A stretch of DNA of 64,000 nt from an uncultured Ilumatobacter sp. (GCA_938091165.1 CALKNK010000029.1:38628-102627); one strand, 5' to 3'. Counted from the first letter of the stretch, positions 8,753 through 18,476 are shown. A program made the numbers and translations. Notes: generated from the letters alone by a model not told the origin.

Positions 8753-9748
8753 ATGAAGGTCACCGTGCTGGGCGCAGGTTCGTGGGGGACCACAGTGGCG
8801 TCTCTTGTTGCGGGCAACAACGACGCAACAGTGTGGGGTCGCGACGAGGCCCAGATGGCCGAAATTCGTGATCAGCACAAGAACTCGAAGTACCTCGCCG
8901 ACTACGACCTGTCAGAGAATTTGCACGGCACTGCTGATCTCGAAGAAGCGGTAGCTGACGCGCATGTCCTCGTCGTCGGCGTCCCATCACATGCGTTCCG
9001 GGCGACGCTTGAGGCAGCCAAGCCGTTCGTACATCCGTGGATCCCCATCATCAGCCTCACGAAGGGCCTAGAGGCGGAATCGATGCTCCGCATGACCGAG
9101 GTGATCAAAGACGTATTGCCCGGCCGCCCGGTTGCTGCCTTGTCAGGACCGAACCTTGCGAAAGAGATTATGGCCGGCCAGGCTGCGGCGAGCGTTGTCG
9201 CAACGCACGACCTTGAAGTCGCGGCAGCCCTGCAGGCCATCTTCCAGAGCGGATTGTTTCGCGTGTACATCAATCACGATGTCATTGGCGTCGAAATGGG
9301 CGGTGCGCTAAAAAACGTCATCGCCATCGCTGCTGGGATGGCCGAAGGGCTCAGTGTTGGGGACAACACTCGCTCGGCCGTCATTGCTCGCGGCCTGGCT
9401 GAACTCTCACGTCTCGGTGAGGCCATGGGTGGCGAGGCAGCGACGTTCTCCGGTCTTGCAGGCCTCGGTGACCTGGTCGCTACATGCGTATCGAAACAGA
9501 GTCGCAACCGCTACGTCGGCGAAGAACTCGGCAAGGGCCGACCGCTTCAAGACATTCTTGACGAGATGAACATGGTCGCCGAGGGTGTGAAAACCGTCGG
9601 AAGTGTTATGCAACTCGGCGAGCAGTACGGCGTTGACCTGCCAATCTGCCGCGAAGTCAACAAGGTGATTACCGGAACAATCACTGGTGATCACGCCTAC
9701 CGTGGCCTCTTTGCTCTGCAACCGGGCCACGAAGCCGAGCCCGGCTGA
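8753..9748 (+). CDS. gpsA: Glycerol-3-phosphate dehydrogenase [NAD(P)+]
   Basis: A 331-residue GpsA that reduces dihydroxyacetone phosphate to sn-glycerol-3-phosphate, the entry to phospholipid synthesis. It has the Rossmann motif VLGAGSWGTT (5-14), the SLTKGLE block, ALSGPNLAKEI, the catalytic-lysine region GGALKNVIAIAAG, and NTRSAVIARGLAE with the substrate-binding Arg. ATG 8753 is preceded by AAAAGGA five bases upstream, better than the in-frame ATG at 8723. It is divergent from the acyl-CoA ligase, with 126 bases between the starts. Confidence 0.95.
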   Translation: MKVTVLGAGSWGTTVASLVAGNNDATVWGRDEAQMAEIRDQHKNSKYLADYDLSENLHGTADLEEAVADAHVLVVGVPSHAFRATLEAAKPFVHPWIPIISLTKGLEAESMLRMTEVIKDVLPGRPVAALSGPNLAKEIMAGQAAASVVATHDLEVAAALQAIFQSGLFRVYINHDVIGVEMGGALKNVIAIAAGMAEGLSVGDNTRSAVIARGLAELSRLGEAMGGEAATFSGLAGLGDLVATCVSKQSRNRYVGEELGKGRPLQDILDEMNMVAEGVKTVGSVMQLGEQYGVDLPICREVNKVITGTITGDHAYRGLFALQPGHEAEPG

Positions 9749-9785
9749 CCTTCCACCTTTCGCGTATTTCCTGCATTTCCATGTT

Positions 9786-9826
9786 GTGTCAGGATTTGGT
9801 GGAACTGTTCACAGAAATCCTGACAC
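9786..9826. repeat. Perfect 12-bp inverted repeat downstream of gpsA
   Basis: GTGTCAGGATTT (9786-9797) is repeated exactly in inverse orientation at 9815-9826, with a 17-base centre. It begins 37 bases after the gpsA stop and ends 60 bases before the next gene. There is no T-run on either side, so it is either a weak gpsA terminator, a protein-binding palindrome for the downstream ligase gene, or a copy of a dispersed palindromic repeat. Confidence 0.7.
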
Positions 9827-9886
9827 CATCGCCGGGCTCACTGGCCAGTGACGGCTCACACAGTCCGGTTGCCTACTGTCTGGCGG

Positions 9887-11518
9887 ATGGAGATGCACTT
9901 CGCCACCGTTTGGGAATCGATCGCTGACGTCATTCCTGATGCACCGGCCGTCACCACGGGCAACACCACTCGTACATGGGCCGAGTACGACGATCGTGGC
10001 GCCCGGATAGCGCAGGCTTTCATCGCCGCCGGGCTGGGCCCGAACTCTAAGGTCGCGCTCTTCATGTACAACGGCAATGAGTACATGGAGGCCCACTACG
10101 GCGTCTTCAAGATGCGCGGCGTCGCTATCAACGTCAACTATCGCTATCTCGACGAAGAGCTCTGGTACCTGCTCGACAACTCCGACTCCGAGGCAATCGT
10201 TTTCCACGCATCGCTTGCGGACCGGGTTGCCCGGGTAGTCGACCGCCTCCCAGATCTGAGACTACTGATTGTTGTCGACGACCTCCTCGACGAAGAGGAA
10301 TGGATCGATGTTCCCGGGGCCTTGGCCTACGAGCACGTTGTCTCATCTCACGAGCCGATGGGGCGAATCGAGCGACGCGAGGATGACGTATACATGCTCT
10401 ACACAGGCGGTACCACCGGCATGCCAAAGGGCGTGATGTACGCCGTTGGCGGCTCGACTGCCGCACTCGCCGGGTCGGGATATCCACTGCTTGGAATGGA
10501 ATTACCAGGCTCGGCCGAAGAGATGGCACCGATGGTCAAACGACTCACCGACGCCGGCGGTCAGTACACATCGGTCCCCTGCGCTCCAGTGATGCACGGC
10601 ACCGGCTGCTGGCTGGGTTGGTTCATCCCGATGCTCGGGGGTGCGCACATCGTCAACCTCACCGAGCGCAGCCTCAAAGCTCACGAGGTGCTTGAAGCAG
10701 TCGAGCGCCATCGGGTGAACGGACTGACAATCGTCGGCGACAGCTTCGCCAAGCCACTCGTCAATGCCCTCGACGAAGGCAAGCCAGACGGTTCAAAGTA
10801 CGACATGTCCTCGATTAAGCTAATTAACTCATCCGGCGTCATGTGGACTACCGAGGTCAAGAACGACCTCATCGACCGAATCGAACAGGTCGTGTTGATC
10901 GACGCGATGGGTTCGACCGAAGGGTCAATGGGCACACAGATGATGGCCAAAGGCATGCAAGCCGAGACAGCCCGTTTTACTAAGGGTCCGCTTGCGAAGG
11001 TGTTCAACGAACGTGACGAGGAGGTCGCGCCTGGATCAGGTGAGGTCGGCATGGTCGCTGCTGGGGGCAACGTGCCGCTTGGCTATTTTAAAGACGAGAC
11101 GAAGTCAGCACACACGTTCCGCGTCATCAACGGGGAGCGCTACTCCTTCCCCGGCGACTTCGCCACCGTTGAAGAAGACGGCACCCTCATTCTGCTTGGC
11201 CGCGGCAGTCAGGTCATCAACACCGGTGGTGAGAAAGTGTTCCCCGAGGAAGTCGAAGAGGCAGTCAAACGAGTCGACGGCATCCTGGATTGTCTGGTGA
11301 TTGGCGTGCCCGATGAGAAGTTCGGCAATGCGGTTACTGCAGTCGCCTCGTTGGTCAACGGTGCTTTGGTCGAGGAAAGCACCATCATCGCCTCGGTGAA
11401 AGCCGAACTCGCAGGGTTCAAAGCCCCTAAGTCAGTCATTTTTGTCGACCACGTTCCCCGTGCGCCCAACGGCAAGGCCAACTACAAGGCGGCCACGGAG
11501 ATCGCCACGGCGACCTAA
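9887..11518 (+). CDS. Acyl-CoA synthetase (AMP-forming, FadD-like)
   Basis: A 543-residue ANL-superfamily acid-CoA ligase, unlike the 7064-8626 paralogue in detail. The P-loop YTGGTTGMPKG is at 172-182, with DAMGSTEGSMG as the A5 motif, YSFPGDFATVEEDG and LGRGSQVINTGGEKVFPEEVE in the hinge region, and APNGKANYK carrying the C-terminal lysine. The segment VPCAPVMHGTGCWLGW is typical of mycobacterial-style FadD proteins of this length. The start ATG 9887 (MEMHFATVWE) matches the family; ATG 9893 is an alternative. Its stop lies one base before the end of the convergent dienelactone-hydrolase-like gene. Confidence 0.9.
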   Translation: MEMHFATVWESIADVIPDAPAVTTGNTTRTWAEYDDRGARIAQAFIAAGLGPNSKVALFMYNGNEYMEAHYGVFKMRGVAINVNYRYLDEELWYLLDNSDSEAIVFHASLADRVARVVDRLPDLRLLIVVDDLLDEEEWIDVPGALAYEHVVSSHEPMGRIERREDDVYMLYTGGTTGMPKGVMYAVGGSTAALAGSGYPLLGMELPGSAEEMAPMVKRLTDAGGQYTSVPCAPVMHGTGCWLGWFIPMLGGAHIVNLTERSLKAHEVLEAVERHRVNGLTIVGDSFAKPLVNALDEGKPDGSKYDMSSIKLINSSGVMWTTEVKNDLIDRIEQVVLIDAMGSTEGSMGTQMMAKGMQAETARFTKGPLAKVFNERDEEVAPGSGEVGMVAAGGNVPLGYFKDETKSAHTFRVINGERYSFPGDFATVEEDGTLILLGRGSQVINTGGEKVFPEEVEEAVKRVDGILDCLVIGVPDEKFGNAVTAVASLVNGALVEESTIIASVKAELAGFKAPKSVIFVDHVPRAPNGKANYKAATEIATAT

Positions 11519-11519
11519 G

Positions 11520-12308
11520 TCAGAGCAGTTTCTCGGCAAAAAAATCAAGGACGCGCTCAACACTTGTGTCGTCACGCTGTTCCGTCAGCGTCGAGTGGTC
11601 CTGCTTCTTCTCGCTGGGCAACTCGATGGCAATGAACGCGTCGCCGAGCTTTTTGCGCAGCGTCGAGAAGCGATTGCCAACTAACTTGTCATCAGTGAAG
11701 CGCAGGCCAAGCACTTGGCAGCCAAGCTGAGCGCTCTCGATCATGGCTGCCTCATCATCAGGCGACAGGTTGAGGTCAGCCCCGCGCTCCTCACCGACAG
11801 AGAATGGCATCGACGGTTGCGCAAGCACCGGCGCCATCATCAGGTCATCAACCATCATGCCCAGCGCAAACCCACCCGAGAAACACATGCCAACTGCGCC
11901 TACGCCCGGCCCACCCACGTCAGCATGCACGTTGCGAGCCAACGCGCGCAGCCAAGCTACAACCGGTGATGTCTTCTTCATTGCCATCGTGGTGAACTCG
12001 TTGGCGATGCAAATCTTGAGCATCGATCGTGCACGGTAAAACCGCGACGGCTCCTGACCGGGCGTGCCAACCAACGACGGCATCACTACCGTAAAGCCAC
12101 GACTCACGACTTCATTGGCAAACTTCGCGACAAGCGGTGTGATCCCCGGAATCTCGTGGATCACGATAATCGCAGGGCCAACGCCACGCCGATACGTCGG
12201 AAAGGTCATGTCGGCGGCAGAAAACTCGCCCAACGTCCACCCGGCAAGCACACCCGTGCGGATGGGGACGACGCCGTCAGGCGTGGTTGGGTTGTCCGTC
12301 GTGGTCAT
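11520..12308 (-). CDS. Dienelactone hydrolase family protein
   Basis: A 262-residue alpha/beta hydrolase of the DLH family. The nucleophile elbow is GMCFSGG with Cys142, the characteristic Cys of the family. VIHEIPGIT (49-57) carries the oxyanion Glu, and a His in the HSTLTEQRDD segment near the C-terminus is the likely catalytic His. Family members hydrolyse dienelactones in aromatic degradation or other cyclic esters; the true substrate here is unknown. It is 11 bases downstream of the APH-like kinase gene and probably co-transcribed with it. Confidence 0.87.
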   Translation of the reverse strand: MTTTDNPTTPDGVVPIRTGVLAGWTLGEFSAADMTFPTYRRGVGPAIIVIHEIPGITPLVAKFANEVVSRGFTVVMPSLVGTPGQEPSRFYRARSMLKICIANEFTTMAMKKTSPVVAWLRALARNVHADVGGPGVGAVGMCFSGGFALGMMVDDLMMAPVLAQPSMPFSVGEERGADLNLSPDDEAAMIESAQLGCQVLGLRFTDDKLVGNRFSTLRKKLGDAFIAIELPSEKKQDHSTLTEQRDDTSVERVLDFFAEKLL

Positions 12309-12319
12309 GATGTCTGCTT

Positions 12320-13348
12320 TCAGCTGAGGCGCTCGAGAGCGTCGTCGGCAAGACGTTCAGTGCCCTCTTTAAAAGAGGCAAGCGTCTCTCTGTCGATTTC
12401 TTGATCACCCATTGCGCCATTCAGATAACGGGCGTAAACCCCCTCAGAGATAACAGCGAGACGCCACGCCCCAAAGGCGCAGTAGTACCCAATGTTGCCC
12501 ATTTCGCGGCCGGTGCGATTGGCATACCGTTCGACCAGCTCGCTGTACGTCGGGAAGCCGTCGATTCCCGTTGGGTCATTGGCACGAAGTTGTTCTTCGC
12601 CTGGGTCAGACCAGTACACCCCTACGTAGCCGACGTCGGCCAGCGGATCCCCAAGCGTGCAAAGTTCCCAGTCGAGCACCGCAGCGATTCGTCCCGTCCC
12701 GGTATTCACAAGCATGTTGCCGAAGCGATAATCACCGTGGGCGATCGACACACCCTCCTGTCGCGGCAGGTTGCGTGCGAGGCGACGCGCAACCTCGTCA
12801 ATGGCCGGCAGCTCGCGCGTCTTAGACCGTTCCCACTGCGTAGTCCAACGCTTGACTTGGCGCTCGATGTAACCCTCCCGGCGAGCGAGATCACCCAGGC
12901 CAATGCTGTCGATGTCAACTTCGTGGAGGTCCGCAAGGACGTCAACCAGATGTTCCCCGGCAGCCCGGCGGAGCTCAGGCGACATTGGCTCCGCACGCTC
13001 AGGTGAATCAAGCACGACACCGTCGACGTACGCCATCACATAGAAGGGCGCACCGTTCACCTCAATGTCACGACAGACCGCCATCGTCTCCGGCACCGGG
13101 ACCCCGGTGAGACCAACCGCCGAGATGATGCGATGCTCACGCTCCATGTCATGGGCCGTAGCGAGCACCGAACCCGTTGGCGGACGACGGAGGACGAACT
13201 TGGTATCGCTGGCGTCGGTAACGGTGAACGTCAGGTTCGATCTACCCCCGGCGATGATGTCGAACTGAAAGGGCGCAACCGCACCTTCTACATTGTCGGA
13301 CAACCACGCCGTGACTTTCGGTATGTCAATCCCTACGATGTCACTCAC
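12320..13348 (-). CDS. APH-fold phosphotransferase, FadE36/ACAD10-like
   Basis: A 342-residue kinase-fold protein of the aminoglycoside phosphotransferase family. It carries the GGRSNLTF nucleotide-loop (34-41), the catalytic HGDYRFGN (204-211, Asp206) and the Mg-binding VLDWE (Asp226). In actinobacteria, proteins of this type accompany acyl-CoA dehydrogenases and ligases, and the human ACAD10/11 fusion phosphorylates hydroxyacyl substrates. That context fits the surrounding acyl-CoA genes far better than antibiotic resistance. The exact substrate is unknown. Confidence 0.85.
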   Translation of the reverse strand: MSDIVGIDIPKVTAWLSDNVEGAVAPFQFDIIAGGRSNLTFTVTDASDTKFVLRRPPTGSVLATAHDMEREHRIISAVGLTGVPVPETMAVCRDIEVNGAPFYVMAYVDGVVLDSPERAEPMSPELRRAAGEHLVDVLADLHEVDIDSIGLGDLARREGYIERQVKRWTTQWERSKTRELPAIDEVARRLARNLPRQEGVSIAHGDYRFGNMLVNTGTGRIAAVLDWELCTLGDPLADVGYVGVYWSDPGEEQLRANDPTGIDGFPTYSELVERYANRTGREMGNIGYYCAFGAWRLAVISEGVYARYLNGAMGDQEIDRETLASFKEGTERLADDALERLS

Positions 13349-13408
13349 GGGGCCCGACGGTAGTGCCCGGCGCCCGTAGGCCCCTGATCCGACCCCAAAA
13401 GTGAGGTC

Positions 13409-14575
13409 TTAGCCGGGTCGGCCGACGCCAGAGACCTTGCCCCAGTTGACGGAGCTGATCTTCACGACGTCACCGGTGGCCGGCGCGTGCACGTGCTGTC
13501 CACCGCCGAGGTAAACACTGACATGGCTGATCGGGCTATAGAAAAAGATGAGGTCACCCGGCTGCGCCGCACCCTTGGCGACATGTGGAATAGACGCGTA
13601 CTGTGCCCGACTCTGGTGCGGCAGATAGACACCGGCTTGCGCCCAGGCGTATTTGGTTAGACCTGAGCAGTCAAACGACACGCCGGGCTTTGACGTTGCG
13701 TACCGATAGGGCACACCCCGCTGGCTCAGAGCTGCGTTTACAGCTGTGCCAGCGCGAGATGACACCGGAGGTGGACTACTCGGGGCCGGCGCAGACGCTC
13801 CCCCGCTCGAATCCGAGGTAGATGTTCCGCCCGAGTTGGAAGTCCCGCCCGAGGTTGACGTAGAACCTCCACTGCCAGAGCTGTTAGCAGCAGCGCTTGC
13901 GCTCTGCTGCGCTTCGTATTCGGCTCTGACCCGAGCCGCTGACTGGCGAGCACGACGCGCCTCTTCTTCGGCTACCAACTCGCCGAGCTTCGCTTCGGCA
14001 TCAGCGCGTGCAACCTTGTATTCCCCAGTTAACCGCTCAGTGCGCTCCTGTGCATCAACGAGATTCTTCGCAAGCTGCTCGGCCTCGGTGCGTTTGCGGC
14101 CAAGGTCGGCGCGCTCAACTTCAAGGTCCTTGACAATGGCGTTGAGATCGTCGGTCGTCACGGTGCCAGCGCTGAGCGCAACACGCGCTAGCTCATCGCG
14201 TTGCATGGCTGCGTTCAAGTTGTCAGTGTCTTCGAAGAGCGGACCAAGCGGCGTGTCCCCCGCTCCGACGAAGGAGCGGATAGCCATTTCGCCAAGATCC
14301 CCGCGTAGATCGTTGATCTCGGCCTCTCTGGCAGCGACTCGAGCCTCAGCTTCGACGATCTCCTCGTCGAGCTGCGTCTGCGCGTCAATTGCAAGGACGT
14401 ATTCCTCACCGATGCGACGGGCATCCTCTTCGAGTCGCTCAAGTTCATCGACGATGTCTTCGACCCGCTGACGCTGCTGATCGACAGGATTCGCCCTGAC
14501 AACAGTCGGCGTGAGCGCCAGCACCATCATCGCCGACACGAGAACAACCGGGACAATGCGCAAAGGCTTGGACAT
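13409..14575 (-). CDS. Secreted NlpC/P60 peptidoglycan endopeptidase with coiled coil
   Basis: A 388-residue RipA/RipC-like exported cell-wall hydrolase. The signal peptide covers about 1-28. A charged coiled-coil region (about 32-225) is the presumed regulatory arm that contacts FtsEX-type partners in relatives. A Ser/Gly/Thr-rich linker follows (about 226-275). The C-terminal NlpC/P60 domain has the catalytic Cys303 in FDCSGLTKYAW, His351 in SHVSVYLG and His363. It cleaves D-gamma-glutamyl-diaminopimelate bonds in the family. ATG 14575 was chosen because the hydrophobic core follows at the right distance; TTG 14584 is also in frame. Confidence 0.9.
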   Translation of the reverse strand: MSKPLRIVPVVLVSAMMVLALTPTVVRANPVDQQRQRVEDIVDELERLEEDARRIGEEYVLAIDAQTQLDEEIVEAEARVAAREAEINDLRGDLGEMAIRSFVGAGDTPLGPLFEDTDNLNAAMQRDELARVALSAGTVTTDDLNAIVKDLEVERADLGRKRTEAEQLAKNLVDAQERTERLTGEYKVARADAEAKLGELVAEEEARRARQSAARVRAEYEAQQSASAAANSSGSGGSTSTSGGTSNSGGTSTSDSSGGASAPAPSSPPPVSSRAGTAVNAALSQRGVPYRYATSKPGVSFDCSGLTKYAWAQAGVYLPHQSRAQYASIPHVAKGAAQPGDLIFFYSPISHVSVYLGGGQHVHAPATGDVVKISSVNWGKVSGVGRPG

Positions 14576-14697
14576 CAACGCCAAAGGCTACCGAATATGA
14601 CGATCATGTTGCGAAATTTGAACGAAAGTTCACAAAACGCAGTCCGTCACCGCATTGAGCCCAAATGGCACCTCGTCTCGGCGCTCGGCGCAACTGG

Positions 14698-16314
14698 TCA
14701 TTCCCACTCGATTGTGCCTGGAGGCTTCGAGGTGATGTCGTAGGCAACGCGGTTGACGCCAGCAACCTCATTAATAATCCGCTGGCTCATGACTTCTAGC
14801 GTCTCAAACGGAATCCGAGCCCAATCAGCAGTCATTGCGTCATCGCTCGTCACCGCCCGGATAATGATTGGATGTCCATAGGTGCGCTCGTCACCCATCA
14901 CCCCAACCGAACGAACCTCGGCAAGAAGTGCTGCATAGCTCTGCCAAATCTCGCGTTCAAGACCTGCGTTCTTCAACTCCTCACGCACGATGGCGTCAGC
15001 TTCTTGAAGCAGACCGACACGTTCAGGCGTCACTTCACCGATAATACGAACCCCCAGCCCAGGACCAGGGAACGGCTGCCGCCAGACCATCTCGTCGGGC
15101 AGCCCCAACTCGGTGCCCAGTGCGCGTACCTCGTCCTTGAACAAGTCGCGCAACGGCTCGATTAATTCGAGCTCCATGTCTTCAGGGAGTCCTCCAACGT
15201 TGTGGTGGCTCTTGATCACTGCCGCAGTGCCATCGGAACCGCCCGACTCGATCAAGTCGGGATACAGCGTTCCCTGGACCAAGAACTTGGCCTCGGTCAA
15301 GCCTCCTGTGTACTTCTCGAAGACCCGAATAAAGCGTTCACCAATCGCCTTGCGCTTCGATTCGGGCTCGGTAACCCCGGAGAGAGCCTCAAAGAAAGAA
15401 GGACCCTCGTCAGCATGGATCAGCTCAATGCCAAGGTGACGGCGAAAGGTTTCGACAACCTGTTCACTTTCGTTCATGCGCATGAGCCCAGTGTCGACAT
15501 AAATACACGTGAGCTGACTGCCAATGGCTTTGTGAACCAACGCTGCAGCAACAGATGAGTCAACCCCACCAGACAGTCCGCAGATAACTCGGGCGTCACC
15601 CACCCGTTCGCGGATCAGCGTCACTTGTTCGTCGATAACCGATGCCATCTTCCAATCGTTCGCAATGCCGGCACGCTCGTGGAGAAACCGGGCCATGGCC
15701 CCCATGCCAAACGGGGTGTGCTTGACCTCTGGGTGAAACTGCACTCCATAAATGTTTCGAGCATCGTTTTCAAGCACGGCGACCGGCGCTCCGGGCGACG
15801 ACGCGGTGACCGTGAATCCAGCGGGTGCCTCGGTAACGCCATCAAAGTGGCTCATCCAACACTCATGCTCGCTAGGCGCCTCATCCGGAAGGATCAGCGA
15901 TGCACCGATTCGAGAGAGCTCAGTTCGCCCATACTCACCATTCATTCCTCGGCCGACCGTACCCCCGAGCTGCTGGGCGATCAGCTGAGCGCCGTAACAA
16001 ATGCCGAGTATCGGGATGCCCAAGTCGTACACAGCAGGGTCGAGCCTTGGCGCGCCATCAACATGCACGCTCTTCGGTCCACCGGACAAAATGATCGCCG
16101 CGGGACGCTTAGCAGCCATCTCAGCGGCACTCAGTCCGTGGCCGACGATTTCGGAGAACACGTTCAGTTCACGGACACGCCGCGCAATCAACTGAGCGTA
16201 TTGAGCACCGAAGTCGACAACGAGCACGGTGGCACGTTTCGATCCGGCCTCGCCACTGTCGTGGCTGCCAGATTCGGTGCCGGTGTCATGAGGGATTTGC
16301 TGCGGTTGACTCAA
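14698..16314 (-). CDS. guaA: GMP synthase (glutamine-hydrolysing)
   Basis: A 538-residue GuaA that converts XMP, ATP and glutamine to GMP. The class I glutaminase domain has Cys106 in LGICYGAQL and the His/Glu pair in GVQFHPEV. The ATP-pyrophosphatase P-loop SGGVDSSVAA follows, and the C-terminal dimerisation domain ends in TSKPPGTIEWE. A TTG at 16314 gives a short extra N-terminus of about 27 residues before the conserved ATVLVVDFGAQ; a GTG within that block is the alternative. The gene is divergent from a small membrane-protein gene. Confidence 0.93.
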   Translation of the reverse strand: MSQPQQIPHDTGTESGSHDSGEAGSKRATVLVVDFGAQYAQLIARRVRELNVFSEIVGHGLSAAEMAAKRPAAIILSGGPKSVHVDGAPRLDPAVYDLGIPILGICYGAQLIAQQLGGTVGRGMNGEYGRTELSRIGASLILPDEAPSEHECWMSHFDGVTEAPAGFTVTASSPGAPVAVLENDARNIYGVQFHPEVKHTPFGMGAMARFLHERAGIANDWKMASVIDEQVTLIRERVGDARVICGLSGGVDSSVAAALVHKAIGSQLTCIYVDTGLMRMNESEQVVETFRRHLGIELIHADEGPSFFEALSGVTEPESKRKAIGERFIRVFEKYTGGLTEAKFLVQGTLYPDLIESGGSDGTAAVIKSHHNVGGLPEDMELELIEPLRDLFKDEVRALGTELGLPDEMVWRQPFPGPGLGVRIIGEVTPERVGLLQEADAIVREELKNAGLEREIWQSYAALLAEVRSVGVMGDERTYGHPIIIRAVTSDDAMTADWARIPFETLEVMSQRIINEVAGVNRVAYDITSKPPGTIEWE

Positions 16315-16387
16315 GACTGTGAATCGTAGAGGAGTCGGCCACAACCGCCGACCAGGCGTTGACGAGAAGTTCAGGCAAAGGCCGAGC

Positions 16388-16738
16388 GTGCGCCCGGTGA
16401 CACTCCTGTTCGCCGTGCTGCTCGCCAGCACAGCGATCTTCTTGTCCGTGCTTTGCTTAACCGAGCCCCAATCGGTGATCGGCTTGTCGCGGAGCCACTC
16501 TGTGGCCACTTCTCAACCGGTTGAGCCGCAACCGCCGATCACCACCAACAACTTCTTTCCCGAAGAACGTGACCTCACGTCTTGTATCGGCGTACTTGAA
16601 CGTCCGGGCTGCGGCAGCGAAAGTCGCGGCGGCTGGCGTCAAACGTTGATCCTCCTCGCAATCTTCGGCGGCCTCGCCGTTGTCTTTGGCAACATCGCCC
16701 GTGGAGTGATCAAGAACCGCCGAACTCAGCAGCAGTAG
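16388..16738 (+). CDS. Small two-TM membrane protein, unknown function
   Basis: A 116-residue protein with a hydrophobic helix at about 3-22 and another near 85-103. Between them is an extracytoplasmic segment with PPITTNNFFPEERDLTSCIGVLERPGCGSES, containing two Cys that could form a disulfide. I do not recognise a named domain, but the FFPE...CIG..ERPGCG pattern looks conserved rather than random. GTG 16388 has AAAGG six bases upstream. An in-frame GTG at 16319 would start only five bases from the divergent guaA start. Function unknown. Confidence 0.6.
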   Translation: MRPVTLLFAVLLASTAIFLSVLCLTEPQSVIGLSRSHSVATSQPVEPQPPITTNNFFPEERDLTSCIGVLERPGCGSESRGGWRQTLILLAIFGGLAVVFGNIARGVIKNRRTQQQ

Positions 16739-16749
16739 CTGCTGAGTTC
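16722..16749 (+). terminator. Hairpin at the end of the small membrane-protein gene
   Basis: GAACTCAGCAGC (16722-16733) pairs perfectly with GCTGCTGAGTTC (16738-16749) around a four-base loop, and the stop codon lies inside the structure. A T-run is missing, so termination may be weak or factor-dependent. Confidence 0.45.
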
Positions 16750-17020
16750 AGCGTGGCGAATGCCGCTCAGCCGCTTTACCTTGCGGTCCAGGTTCAGCGG
16801 GCCAACGCCGCGAAAAGAACAGGCTTTCGAAACGACCTGCGGTACGGAGCGAATCGATGCCTGTAGGAGGCTCTCCTGCCTTTACGGCAGCGTTGAGAAC
16901 CAGCCCCATATCCGCTCGCTCAAATCCTTCAGTCAAATTTTGGTGATTTCAGAGGTCTTTCAGGGTCGCACTCAAGACGCTCAGGCAGTGGTACCCAATC
17001 TCTTGCTACTTTCTGCTGCT

Positions 17021-18439
17021 ATGACGCCGGAGGAGTTTCGCAAGCACGGATACGCGATGATCGATTGGATTGCCGACTACGTCGATGACGCCGGAAGTCG
17101 ACGGGTGTCCCCCGACGTCAGACCCGGTGACATTCGGCGCCAGCTGGCAGAGCACCCACCCAGCGCGCCGCAGCCGTTTGCTGATGTGATCACTGATCTC
17201 GAGAAAGTGATCGTCCCAGGGCTAACTCAATGGCAGCATCCGGATTTCTTCGCCTGGTTCCCGTCAAACATCACCTACCCGTCGATTCTTGGCGAGCTCA
17301 TGTCTGCCGGGCTCGGCATCAACGCAATGGCCTGGATGACATCGCCTGCCGCGACCGAACTCGAGACGCTGATGCTCGACTGGATGCACGAACTCTTAGG
17401 CCTGCCCGACCATTTCCGCTCAACGAGCGATACAGGTGGTGGCGTTATCCAAGGAACAGCCAGTGAGTCGACGCTCACTGCGATGCTCGCCGCCCGCTGG
17501 CGGGCCACGGGTGGCAACATCAACGCCTCAGGCGACACGACCAAGCTCGTCGGCTACACCACCAGTCAGTCCCATTCGAGTATCGAGAAGGGCTTCCGGA
17601 TAGCTGGTATCGGTACCGACAACATGCGCATTGTTCCGCACGACGAGCACTTCGCAATGCGGCCTGATGCGTTCGCTGACCTGGTCACTGCTGACATTGC
17701 GGCGGGTCTGACACCTTTTTTCGTGGTCACCTCCCACGGCACGACTTCATCACTGGCATTCGATCCGACACCGGCAATCGCCACCGTCGCGCGCGACCAC
17801 GACATCTGGGTCCACGTTGATGCGGCAATGTCGGGAACCGCTGCGCTGGCTCCGGAGTACCGCTGGGTGAACGACGGCCTTGGCCAAGCCGATTCCTACA
17901 CGACGAATCCGCACAAGTGGATGGGAATCAACTTTGACTGCAATCTGTTCTGGGTTGCAGATCGCTCTGCTCTGATCGGCGCGCTGAGCGTACTGCCCCC
18001 ATACCTCGCATCCGAGGCTGCGAAGTCGGGTGCCGCTTTCGACTACCGAGACTGGGGTATTCCCCTCGGTCGACGTTTCCGCGCGCTGAAGCTCTGGTTC
18101 TCGCTGCGAACCGATGGCGTCATCCCCGTTCAGGCGATGATTCGGGAGCATGTCAGGCTCACTCATCAGTTGGCCGAGCGGGTAGCTGCCGATCACCGGT
18201 TTGACATCGTTGCTCCGCATCCCCTCAACTTGCTATGCATTGCGCGTCGCGCCGAATCTGTTGACCAGGCAAACACCATGACCGATGCCCTCATCGAGGC
18301 GTCAAACGCAGCAGGCATCGGTCTCTTCTCTCGCACCGTGCTCGACGGCCGATCGGTAATGCGGATCTCTATCGGGGCGCGCGCTACCAAAGCGGAGCAC
18401 GTCACCGCCATGTGGGACCGCGTCATCGAAATCGTCTGA
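17021..18439 (+). CDS. PLP-dependent aromatic-L-amino-acid decarboxylase family protein
   Basis: A 472-residue group II decarboxylase. It has FFAWFPSNITYPSILGE, the PLP-stacking His185 (SQSHSS), Asp267 in VHVDAAM, which holds the pyridine nitrogen, and the Schiff-base Lys299 in TTNPHKWMG. The overall layout matches tyrosine, tryptophan or DOPA decarboxylases that make aromatic amines, but plant-type aldehyde synthases share the same fold, so the product is not certain. ATG 17021 was chosen because the family begins MTPEEFRKHG; the long open frame before it has no homology. A transporter gene starts 37 bases downstream. Confidence 0.9.
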   Translation: MTPEEFRKHGYAMIDWIADYVDDAGSRRVSPDVRPGDIRRQLAEHPPSAPQPFADVITDLEKVIVPGLTQWQHPDFFAWFPSNITYPSILGELMSAGLGINAMAWMTSPAATELETLMLDWMHELLGLPDHFRSTSDTGGGVIQGTASESTLTAMLAARWRATGGNINASGDTTKLVGYTTSQSHSSIEKGFRIAGIGTDNMRIVPHDEHFAMRPDAFADLVTADIAAGLTPFFVVTSHGTTSSLAFDPTPAIATVARDHDIWVHVDAAMSGTAALAPEYRWVNDGLGQADSYTTNPHKWMGINFDCNLFWVADRSALIGALSVLPPYLASEAAKSGAAFDYRDWGIPLGRRFRALKLWFSLRTDGVIPVQAMIREHVRLTHQLAERVAADHRFDIVAPHPLNLLCIARRAESVDQANTMTDALIEASNAAGIGLFSRTVLDGRSVMRISIGARATKAEHVTAMWDRVIEIV

Positions 18440-18476
18440 CTCGCTGTCGGGCTTCATACTTCGTCACGATCACTCG

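Noticed and set aside
12320..13348. Aminoglycoside resistance phosphotransferase
   Set aside because: Sequence and neighbours fit the acyl-CoA-associated APH-like family rather than a drug-resistance enzyme.
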